Below, piece by piece: positions 1 to 5,737 of a stretch of 11,049 nucleotides of DNA (within the stretch, counting starts at the first letter, position 1; every line of letters begins with the position of its first letter). The notes under the pieces are model-generated. The model searched no databases. It saw only the letters and a program-made list of their open reading frames with translations, and had not been told where the DNA came from. This DNA is from an uncultured Lentisphaeria bacterium (GTDB lineage Bacteria; Verrucomicrobiota; Lentisphaeria; Victivallales; UBA1829), in assembly GCA_905211485.1 (NCBI GenBank), contig CAJMAW010000105.1:1-11049 (forward strand). Direction: 5' to 3'. Position numbers and translations under genes: made by a program.

Positions 1-242
1 AGCTGCTGCATGGTCAGGGTTTTCTTTTCGAACTGGATGATTTTCGCTTTATTGATATGCACAACTTTAGTGAAGTCATCCACTTTGATTTCCGCCGCTT
101 CCATTTTCGGCGGCGACACGTCAATGCTGTATTCCAGCAGCGGCGCGGTAATCATGAAAATGATCAGCAGAAAAAACACCGTATCCATCAGCGGTGTGAT
201 GTTGATCTCGTCAAATGTCTTGTTTTGAAAACGCCGCCGCAT
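1..242 (-). CDS. ExbD/TolR family biopolymer transport protein (N-terminal part, cut by window edge)
   Basis: About 80 codons are visible and the gene continues past position 1. The protein starts MRRRFQNKTFDEINITPLMD. It has a short basic cytoplasmic N-terminus, then one membrane helix at about residues 19-37, then the beginning of a periplasmic domain rich in Pro, Lys and Glu. Asp20 sits at the membrane entry, where ExbD/TolR proteins carry the essential proton-pathway Asp. In this family the protein works with ExbB/TolQ as a proton-driven stator, energising TonB or Tol-Pal. The start is chosen because GGAG lies 7 nt upstream of this ATG. The start lies inside the end of the exbB-like gene, a 32-nt overlap that suggests translational coupling. 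The window does not show whether the system is Exb, Tol or a paralogue. Confidence 0.9.
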   Translation of the reverse strand, partial: MRRRFQNKTFDEINITPLMDTVFFLLIIFMITAPLLEYSIDVSPPKMEAAEIKVDDFTKVVHINKAKIIQFEKKTLTMQQ

Positions 243-996
243 GGTCGATCTCCGTTGTTCCCCGGAACGTATCGGTATTGCCGACACCGTTGAGTTTTTC
301 GATTTTGAGTTTCACCAGAAATTCTTCCACAAAATTGTCCAGATGCACGATCGTAGCCTTGATCCGGCTGTTGATGATGTTGTATCCGGCGACAGACGGA
401 ATGGAGACGATTAGTCCCAGCACGGTGGTCAGCAGCGCACCGCTGACGCCGGGAGCAAGGGTCTGAATATCCGCTTTTCCCGCGATTGCCAGGTCGGTGA
501 ACGCCAGCATGATGCCCCACACCGTACCGAACAGCCCCAGAAACGGGCTGATGGTCACTGCTGTTGCCAGAAATATCATCTTCCGTTCCATTTCCAGAAT
601 CTGATCCGCCACCGCCTGTTCCCGCGTGGAACGCACCACGTCAATTTCTTCATCGGTCAAAGTACGCCGGGGACCGTCTTCCTGCAAGGCTCCCATCTGG
701 GTGATCCGCTGATAGGCGGCTTCGCAGACGCGTGCAGTTGGACTGGGATCTTCTTCGATCCGGTCGGCAAAGGACAGCGGATTGCGTTTCGCCCGGAATT
801 TCGCCAGAAACGCGCCGCAGTCCCGCTGCGCATTTTTCAGACTGATCCCTTTGTCTATCATAATGGTCCAGGTGACCATGGAAAACAGGAACAGCACGAC
901 GACGATGAACTGTCCCACTCCGTCGGAGTGTACAAAAGCATAATACAGTTTATTATTGGTTTGAGCCAATACCGGAAGAGTCAAGAAATATGACAT
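211..996 (-). CDS. ExbB/TolQ/MotA family proton channel protein
   Basis: A 261-residue inner-membrane protein. A helix lies near residues 27-47, a cytoplasmic loop of about 95 residues follows, and a pair of helices lies near 141-166 and 184-208. The second helix carries TISPFLGLFGTVWG, and the third GALLTTVLGLIVSIPSV followed by a YN pair; both are typical of ExbB/TolQ. Thr148 and Thr190/191 match the polar residues lining the channel in the family. The frame is open upstream to 1164, but ATG 996 (MSYFLTLP) is preferred because GAGG lies 8 nt before it and the upstream extension looks non-protein-like. It should assemble with the overlapping ExbD-like protein. No convincing promoter was found in the spacer upstream. 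Confidence 0.92.
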   Translation of the reverse strand: MSYFLTLPVLAQTNNKLYYAFVHSDGVGQFIVVVLFLFSMVTWTIMIDKGISLKNAQRDCGAFLAKFRAKRNPLSFADRIEEDPSPTARVCEAAYQRITQMGALQEDGPRRTLTDEEIDVVRSTREQAVADQILEMERKMIFLATAVTISPFLGLFGTVWGIMLAFTDLAIAGKADIQTLAPGVSGALLTTVLGLIVSIPSVAGYNIINSRIKATIVHLDNFVEEFLVKLKIEKLNGVGNTDTFRGTTEIDHAAAFSKQDI

Positions 997-1376
997 TATT
1001 TTTGCCTCGCAGAATATTACAGTTCCAAGTGTTATGCGGATGTTCCGGGTCGGTTCTGAGGCGGAGACGCAGGACACCTGCGCCGACTGTCTGACTGCGC
1101 CCCTGAATTTTTCCGGACAATCATCCTGATATCGTAATCTACAACCGAAATCGTTTAAAACCACTGATGATTTGGAAAAAAATGAAAAAAAACCGAACTG
1201 CTTCCTGTTTTTTCAGCACGGATTCGTAATTCTGGCGGAGAAATTACAAAACCAAACGTTCATTTCCGTTCTGCTGAACGTACATTTTGCTGTACGATAC
1301 ACAAAATCTGAAAAAAATAGAAAATTCGGCTTGAAAAATGAAAAACCGCAGATATATTACATAGCATCATAAACGC
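997..1376. other. AT-rich intergenic spacer without a gene
   Basis: No supported gene. Short open frames here are rich in Lys, Phe and Asn, lack Shine-Dalgarno sequences and resemble no family. The spacer should contain the promoter and leader of the exbB-exbD pair, but I found no clear -35/-10 pair. It holds a cluster of small dyads at 1256-1296, listed separately. Confidence 0.6.
1256..1296. repeat. Cluster of three overlapping inverted repeats
   Basis: ACGTTCA (1256-1262) is the inverse complement of TGAACGT (1275-1281). Inside this lies CGTTC-TGCT-GAACG (1267-1280), and directly after it CGTACA-TTTTGC-TGTACG (1279-1296). All arms match exactly. The cluster is about 260 bp upstream of the exbB-like start, so an operator or mRNA leader structure is possible. 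Function is inferred only from the symmetry. Confidence 0.4.
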
Positions 1377-1407
1377 TCCGGCATAGCTCAGCGGTAGAGT
1401 AGGTGGC
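1377..1407 (+). repeat. Inverted partial copy of tRNA-Asn (5' half only)
   Basis: This 31-nt stretch is identical to the first 31 nt of the intact tRNA-Asn at 1645-1719 but in the opposite orientation. The match begins at the first base of the acceptor stem. It runs through the D arm and the 5' side of the anticodon stem, and ends at the first base of the anticodon loop. After that it diverges, apart from a short echo of the tRNA 3' half (GTCGCTGGT at 1440-1448). It cannot fold as a tRNA because the 3' half of the anticodon stem and the T arm are absent. It is best read as a tRNA remnant or recombination scar. Confidence 0.8.
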
Positions 1408-1495
1408 CCTCCTTCTGATAAAAGCGTCAGCCGGGGAGTGTCGCTGGTCATTTGGAACCTACAAGACTGCCAGACTTGAAAAGAAGAGATTCCGG

Positions 1496-1539
1496 TGGTA
1501 ACTTATTGGCACCTTATGGGCACCTTATAGTCCACTTAT
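1496..1539 (-). repeat. Four tandem 11-bp direct repeats (possible integrase arm-type sites)
   Basis: Read on the minus strand, the units are ATAAGTGGACT, ATAAGGTGCCC, ATAAGGTGCCA and ATAAGTTACCA, directly abutting. The two central units differ only at the last base; the outer two share ATAAG plus several other positions. Regular 11-bp spacing puts each unit on about the same face of the helix, as expected for a protein-binding array. The position beside a tRNA 3' end suggests arm-type sites of a tyrosine recombinase or an excisionase array. No recombinase gene is present in the window, so this role is inference. Confidence 0.6.
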
Positions 1540-1543
1540 TCGA

Positions 1544-1579
1544 CCTGTTTGAGAGCATCTCATCAAGAGATGCGACAGG
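1544..1579. repeat. Nested hairpin between the tRNA-Asn copies
   Basis: The inner stem GCATCTC-ATCAA-GAGATGC (1555-1573) has 7 perfect base pairs and a 5-nt loop. An outer stem of CCTGT (1544-1548) with ACAGG (1575-1579) encloses it. No T-tract follows on either strand, so it does not look like an intrinsic terminator. It sits next to the 11-bp repeat array, and the two may be parts of the same recombination site or a structured RNA. Confidence 0.5.
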
Positions 1580-1644
1580 CTTCTAAAAGGGTAGATCAAA
1601 GCTGAATTTGAGGCTAAATCACAGGAAAAACGGAGGCAAAAAAA

Positions 1645-1719
1645 TGGCTCCGGCAGCTGGATTCGAACCAGCGACCAAGTGGTTAACAGCCACCTACTCT
1701 ACCGCTGAGCTATGCCGGA
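1645..1719 (-). tRNA. tRNA-Asn (anticodon GUU), CCA encoded
   Basis: A complete cloverleaf reads on the minus strand. The acceptor stem TCCGGCA pairs with TGCCGGA. The D arm is GCTC/GAGT, the anticodon stem GGTGG/CCACT with loop CTGTTAA gives anticodon GTT, and the T arm GCTGG-TTCGAAT-CCAGC is perfect. Discriminator G is followed by an encoded CCA. The T-rich run directly after CCA (seven T on the minus strand, 1644-1638) may aid termination. A strong promoter lies just upstream. The 5' half is duplicated in inverse orientation at 1377-1407. Confidence 0.97.
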
Positions 1720-1736
1720 ACATCTGATATGCCCTT

Positions 1737-1764
1737 AATCTACTCTCCATTCTTTAAATGTCAA
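1737..1764 (-). promoter_or_regulatory. Sigma70-type promoter of tRNA-Asn
   Basis: On the minus strand, a consensus -35 TTGACA (1764-1759) is followed by a 16-bp spacer and the -10 TAGATT (1742-1737). The expected transcription start falls about 10 nt before the first base of the mature tRNA. The consensus -35 and short leader fit a strongly expressed stable RNA. Confidence 0.75.
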
Positions 1765-2239
1765 GCAGAATAAATAGGAAAATACTGCCTTTTTTCCCTC
1801 TCTCAGCCATCTATGCACTTCGAATGAAAAAAACACCTTTAAATGAAAAAATTTTCCCACAGCCAAACAATCCCTCCCATAAATAAAGAAAATAAGAATA
1901 AAATGAGCGATTCTTTCCTTTCTTCCGCAAGATTTTACGCTTTCCCCATTCCAGCTCAAGATCTTCCCCCTTCTTCCCCATCCTTCATCAACGAACCCTG
2001 TCTTGGATTTTACGCCCTCATCTGCATCGGATTTCTCCACACGGGGAGAAAAATCACTGCATAAGAAAAAAAGAAGAAATAATGTGCGAAAAGAAAAAAT
2101 TCAGAAAGAAACCTCATTCTGAACCTTGAAAATTGTTTCTTTCTTCCTTCCGCTCAGAAAGCAGGGGAGGGGGAAGGAAAAAATGACAAAAAAACAGCGG
2201 ATCTTCCAATCCATTTTCCTTTTGATGGATGATACAAAC
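1765..2239. other. Intergenic spacer without a gene, purine/pyrimidine-rich
   Basis: No supported gene. The open frames here (for example a GTG-started minus frame at 1735-2040 and a plus frame at 1843-2064) have low-complexity composition and no family resemblance; the former overlaps the tRNA promoter. The stretch is rich in polypyrimidine runs. It includes CTTCCCCATCC at 1973-1983, a motif seen again at 2301-2311, and a TTCCTTCC/GGAAGGAA inverted pair at 2144-2151 and 2172-2179. Confidence 0.6.
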
Positions 2240-2298
2240 AAAAAAACAACCGTTCAAAACTCAAAACAGCACAGAGCGGAATGAACGGCTGCTTTTTT
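2240..2298. terminator. Bidirectional intrinsic terminator behind the glgP operon
   Basis: Two 10-nt arms at 2247-2256 and 2282-2291 pair with nine Watson-Crick pairs and one wobble (CAGCCGTTCA with TGAACGGTTG on the minus strand). The loop of about 25 nt is long. On the minus strand a T-run interrupted by one G follows the stem (2246-2240). On the plus strand six T follow (2293-2298). It lies about 60 nt past the stop of the deoxyribosyltransferase-like gene and should end that transcript. Confidence 0.7.
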
Positions 2299-2299
2299 G

Positions 2300-2338
2300 T
2301 CTTCCCCATCCCTCGGAAAAGGAGAGAAGGGGGAAAAG
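2300..2338. repeat. Purine/pyrimidine hairpin just after the deoxyribosyltransferase-like gene
   Basis: CCCCATCCCTC (from 2304) pairs with GAGAGAAGGGG (from about 2322) across a short GGAAAAG loop, with two mismatches. It begins with CTTCCCCATCC (2301-2311), also present at 1973-1983. The polypurine/polypyrimidine character matches hairpins in other spacers of this window. Its function is unknown; transcript end protection is one possibility. Confidence 0.4.
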
Positions 2339-2349
2339 GACACAAAAAA

Positions 2350-2802
2350 TCAGTTGATCTCAGGGCCGAAATGCGTCTTGATGTATTCGCAGGCACTTTC
2401 CAGCGATGGAAGAATTTTTGTCGAATAGCGAACCATCCACGGACTGCAGTTTTCAAATTCAAAGGGAGAAAACGTCACGACGAATTTCCCCTCGTCGTGC
2501 GCTGCGTAAAACACCTCCATCGAAGTCCCGATCGACGGCTTGTTGTAATTCACCAGAATAATGTCCGCATCCCGGACGTCCTGAAGATCAAATTCCACAA
2601 TTTCATTCGCACTGTCCACCTGTCGGTCCACAAATTTCCGGCGCATCGGATCCAGAATCCGGAAATCCGCGGACAAAAGACGTTTCGCCTCCTCACGCCA
2701 GAAACGGGCAAGTCCCTCATGTTCATCCATGATCGGTCCGCTTAGATAAATGGTCATCTTCCCGCAGTCTCTCTCCGGAATTTTTCTTTGCTGCTGTCTC
2801 AT
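2350..2802 (-). CDS. Nucleoside 2-deoxyribosyltransferase-like protein
   Basis: A 150-residue protein with the fold signature of the nucleoside 2-deoxyribosyltransferase family. An opening strand IYLSGPI (residues 18-24) is followed by a DADIILVNYN strand (78-87) and the GTSMEVFYA segment (92-100). Glu96 aligns with the catalytic nucleophile Glu of the family, and Asp72/Asp78/Asp80 are candidates for base or ribose contacts. Members exchange bases on deoxynucleosides or hydrolyse nucleotide N-glycosidic bonds; the exact substrate cannot be read here. The start is uncertain. ATG 2802 has a GGGG run about 13 nt upstream, whereas ATG 2757 gives MTIYLSGPI, the usual family start, with only a close GGGAAG before it. 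It begins 24 nt after the glycogen phosphorylase stop and is probably co-transcribed. There is no signal peptide, so it is cytoplasmic. Confidence 0.82.
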   Translation of the reverse strand: MRQQQRKIPERDCGKMTIYLSGPIMDEHEGLARFWREEAKRLLSADFRILDPMRRKFVDRQVDSANEIVEFDLQDVRDADIILVNYNKPSIGTSMEVFYAAHDEGKFVVTFSPFEFENCSPWMVRYSTKILPSLESACEYIKTHFGPEIN

Positions 2803-2826
2803 GGCAGAATCGTTTCCCCTTCCGGA

Positions 2827-5292
2827 TTATTTGAGTTCAAGCCCGCGGGCGGATTCCAGAGAGACCGGCAGAGGGGAAATATCCCAGATCCGCGTCGCAT
2901 ATTCGTGAATCGAACGGTCGCTTGAGAACATCCCCATGTTCGCAATGTTCATCAGAGCACGTCTCTGCCAATCTTCCGTATTCCGGTACAGCCCGGAGAC
3001 TTCCTTCTGTACCTGGGCGTAGGAGCCGAAATCCGCCGCCGTCATGTAGGTGTCATACGCAAAACTGTCGATGATCGGACGGAAAACGTCTATTTCCGCA
3101 GGAGAGAAGAAATTCGCCTTGATCAGATTCAGCGCCCTCTTCAAAAGCGGATTGCGCGCAATGTATTCCGAGGGGTCATAACCCCGTGCCTGAAGAGCTT
3201 TCACTTCTTCCACATTCATCCCGAAGATGAAAATGTTGTCCTTGCCTACGGCATCGTGTATTTCAATATTCGCTCCGTCCATGGTGCCGATGGTCAGGGC
3301 TCCGTTCAGGGCAAACTTCATGTTCCCTGTCCCCGAAGCCTCCGTGCCGGCAAGCGAAATCTGTTCGGAAAGATCCGCCGCGGGGATGATCTTCTCCGCA
3401 AGCGAAACACGGTAGTTCGACAGAAACACAATCTTCAGCTTGTCTCCCACCGCAGGATCCTCGTTGATCACTTCCGATACCGCATTGATCAGTTTGATGA
3501 TCAGCTTCGCCATGTAATAGCCGGGCGCGGCTTTCGCTCCGAAGAGAATCGTACGAGGAACAAAATCGGCGTCGGGATTGTCCTTGATCTCAAGATACAG
3601 CGTGATCGCATGCAGAATGTTCAGAAGCTGCCGCTTGTATTCATGAAGACGTTTCACCTGCACGTCAAAAATCGAATCCGGATTCACCGCAATGCCGTTG
3701 TTCTCATAGATGTATTTCGCAAGACGAAGTTTGTTCTTCCGTTTCACCGCAGCCAGATTGAACAGAAATTCACGGTCGTTCGCATAGGCTTCCAGCGCTT
3801 TCAGATCGTCCAGATTCCTCACCCAGTTGTCGCCGATTCTGCCTGTGATCAGATCCGAAAGTTCCGGATTCGCCTTCCGGAGCCAGCGGCGGGGGGTGAT
3901 TCCGTTCGTGATGTTGACGAACTTGTCCGGGAAAAAGTCGTTGAAGTCCTTGAAAAGACCGTCCTTCAGCAGTTCCGTGTGGAGCGTCGCCACACCGTTG
4001 ACCTTGTGACTGACCGCCACGCACATGTAGGCCATGCGCACCATCTTCTCCGGCCGTTCCTGAATCAGGGACATGCGCCCCAGACGCTCCGTGTCGCCAA
4101 TATATTTCGTCGCCACCTGGCGGAGAAAACGGAAGTTGATTTCATATATGATTTCCAGATGCCGCGGAAGAAGTTTTTCCATCAGCGCCGTCGGCCACTT
4201 TTCCAGAGCTTCGCTCATCAGGGTGTGATTCGTGTAGTTGAACGTCTCCGTGCAGATCTTCCAGGCTTCGTCCCAGCTGAAGTTCTCCACGTCGATCAGA
4301 AGACGCATGAGTTCGGGAATCGCCAGCGCTGGGTGTGTGTCGTTCAGCTGGATGACGGATTCCTTCGCAAAGTCGTGCATGTCCGCCCCGTAGAACTTGA
4401 TCCGCCCGATAATGTCCTGAAGAGTCGCCGAAACAAGGAAGTACTGCTGTTTGAGCCGGAGCTCCTTGCCTTCATAATTATTGTCGTTCGGATACAGCAC
4501 CTTCGTGATGTTCTGGTCCATCGACGCCTCCAGATTGGCGCTGATGTAATCCCCCTGGTTGAACTTGGAAAGATTGAACCCGCACAGCGATTCGGCTGAC
4601 CAGAGACGAAGCGTGTTCACCGTGTTGTTACGGTAACCCGGAATCGGCGTGTCATACGGCATCGCAAGAACTTCCTGCGTGTCCACCCATTTGCGGCGGT
4701 AGGGGTTCCGGTCGTCCGGATGCTGCTCCACGCGGCCCCCGAACTGAATCACACGGGCCAGTTCCGGACGACGCACTTCCCACGGATTCCCGCGGCTCAG
4801 CCAGTTGTCCGGCTCCTCCACCTGATAACCATTCTGAATGATTTGCTTGAATATGCCGTAATCGTAACGGATCCCGTAGCCGTAACTCGGGAGTTCAAGT
4901 GTTGCCATCGAATCCAGGAAGCATGCCGCAAGTCGCCCGAGTCCTCCGTTCCCGAGGCCGGCATCGACTTCTTCATCAAAAAGTTCATCCGGGTTGAAGC
5001 CAAGTTCCTTCATCGCTTCCGTCGCGGCCTCGCAGACTCCCAGATTGATCATGGCATTCCCGAGAGTCCGCCCCATCAGGAATTCCAGAGAAATGTAATA
5101 GACCGTCCGCGGGTGTTTATCTTCGTATTCATCCTTGGTGGCGATCCAGCGTTCGACCATCATATCCCGGATGCTGAGCGCGAGTGCGTGATAGCGGTCA
5201 AGATTGCTCGCCTTTTCCGGACGTTTCGCCAGCGAGCGGGTCAAATGATGAATAAAGGCTTCTTTAATCTGGTCTTTCAGTGATGACGGCAT
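2827..5292 (-). CDS. glgP: Glycogen/starch/maltodextrin phosphorylase
   Basis: A full-length, 821-residue GT35 phosphorylase. It releases glucose-1-phosphate from alpha-1,4-glucan ends by phosphorolysis, using pyridoxal phosphate, in the cytoplasm. Visible family blocks in order are: GLGNGGLGRLAACFLDSMAT and SYGYGIRYDYGIFKQ near the N-terminus, NDTHPALAIPELMRLL, TNHTLMSEALEKWP, NGITPRRWL, VKRLHEYKRQLLN and EASGTGNMKF. The last carries the PLP-binding Lys, residue 659 here. Length and blocks are those of an active enzyme. ATG 5292 is chosen because GGAG lies 9 nt upstream; an in-frame TTG at 5307 has no Shine-Dalgarno. A good promoter lies about 50 nt upstream. The deoxyribosyltransferase-like gene follows 24 nt downstream. 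No other glycogen gene is in the window, so preference for glycogen or maltodextrin cannot be decided. Confidence 0.97.
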   Translation of the reverse strand: MPSSLKDQIKEAFIHHLTRSLAKRPEKASNLDRYHALALSIRDMMVERWIATKDEYEDKHPRTVYYISLEFLMGRTLGNAMINLGVCEAATEAMKELGFNPDELFDEEVDAGLGNGGLGRLAACFLDSMATLELPSYGYGIRYDYGIFKQIIQNGYQVEEPDNWLSRGNPWEVRRPELARVIQFGGRVEQHPDDRNPYRRKWVDTQEVLAMPYDTPIPGYRNNTVNTLRLWSAESLCGFNLSKFNQGDYISANLEASMDQNITKVLYPNDNNYEGKELRLKQQYFLVSATLQDIIGRIKFYGADMHDFAKESVIQLNDTHPALAIPELMRLLIDVENFSWDEAWKICTETFNYTNHTLMSEALEKWPTALMEKLLPRHLEIIYEINFRFLRQVATKYIGDTERLGRMSLIQERPEKMVRMAYMCVAVSHKVNGVATLHTELLKDGLFKDFNDFFPDKFVNITNGITPRRWLRKANPELSDLITGRIGDNWVRNLDDLKALEAYANDREFLFNLAAVKRKNKLRLAKYIYENNGIAVNPDSIFDVQVKRLHEYKRQLLNILHAITLYLEIKDNPDADFVPRTILFGAKAAPGYYMAKLIIKLINAVSEVINEDPAVGDKLKIVFLSNYRVSLAEKIIPAADLSEQISLAGTEASGTGNMKFALNGALTIGTMDGANIEIHDAVGKDNIFIFGMNVEEVKALQARGYDPSEYIARNPLLKRALNLIKANFFSPAEIDVFRPIIDSFAYDTYMTAADFGSYAQVQKEVSGLYRNTEDWQRRALMNIANMGMFSSDRSIHEYATRIWDISPLPVSLESARGLELK

Positions 5293-5349
5293 GTTTGTTG
5301 ACTCCAAATTGTATAAGTGCGCTGGAAGAGTTCCTGTTTTTATTCCCGT

Positions 5350-5377
5350 AATATACTCTGTAAAACTTTTTTTTCAA
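5350..5377 (-). promoter_or_regulatory. Sigma70-type promoter of the glgP operon
   Basis: On the minus strand, TTGAAA (5377-5372), a 16-bp spacer and TATATT (5355-5350) form a near-consensus promoter. A start near 5343 would give a 5' leader of about 50 nt ending in GGAG and ATG 5292. No obvious operator or riboswitch fits in so short a leader. Confidence 0.7.
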
Positions 5378-5737
5378 TCTCTCCGGGGGGCCCTCTCTTT
5401 TCCGGAGGTTCCGCTCCATGCTTCTCCTTTTCCCCTGGCTTCCCCCTTGCTTCCTGCCTCTTCCGCCAATCATATAACAGGGATGGAACAGGACTCGGAT
5501 TGGGTGGGAGAAAAGATCCGTGAAAGATTGTTGCCGGAGGAGGGGAAAGACGAATACTCCGATGCAGAAAAACGTGAACACCTCCCCCATCCCGGGAGAA
5601 TAAGAGATTTCTTTCTTTTTTCCCCCCTTTCTCCCCGTCTCTCTCTCTCTCCTTCTCCCTTCCGCCGCGGCGGAGCTTTGGGAGAGGAAGAGAGAGGGGA
5701 GCCGGCTCCCCGGAAAAATCCACCTCCCAGATACTCT
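5378..5737. other. Intergenic spacer, highly purine/pyrimidine biased, no gene
   Basis: No supported gene. Open frames crossing it are strings of Pro, Ser, Arg and Glu produced by the biased composition. It lies between the end of the RND operon and the glgP promoter. It contains a variant (CTCCCCCATCC, 5582-5592) of the motif at 1973 and 2301, and the large hairpin at 5631-5711. Confidence 0.6.
5631..5711. repeat. Long polypyrimidine/polypurine hairpin plus GGGGAGCCGGCTCCCC palindrome
   Basis: A pyrimidine tract at about 5643-5659 is nearly complementary to the purine tract at 5680-5696, about 17 bp with one mismatch and one wobble. The loop contains the perfect palindrome CCGCCGCGGCGG (5662-5673). 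Overlapping the right arm is a second perfect palindrome, GGGGAGCCGGCTCCCC (5696-5711), 27 nt after the RND stop codon. Neither is followed by a clean T-run, so an intrinsic terminator is not certain. It could be a transcript-end structure for the efflux operon. Confidence 0.55.

Noticed and set aside
1377..1460. A second functional tRNA on the plus strand
   Set aside because: The 5' half matches tRNA-Asn, but the 3' anticodon stem, T arm and 3' acceptor are missing. A CTGATAA loop-like string (Ile GAT) has no proper stem.
1496..1539. CRISPR array
   Set aside because: The repeats are 11 bp and directly abut, with no spacers, and no cas gene is present.
1735..2040. GTG-started minus-strand open frame of 101 codons
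   Set aside because: It overlaps the tRNA-Asn promoter, has low-complexity composition and resembles no family.
3256..4599. Long plus-strand open frame opposite glgP
   Set aside because: It is antisense to a strongly conserved enzyme, is rich in Arg, His and Val from codon mirroring, and has no family resemblance.
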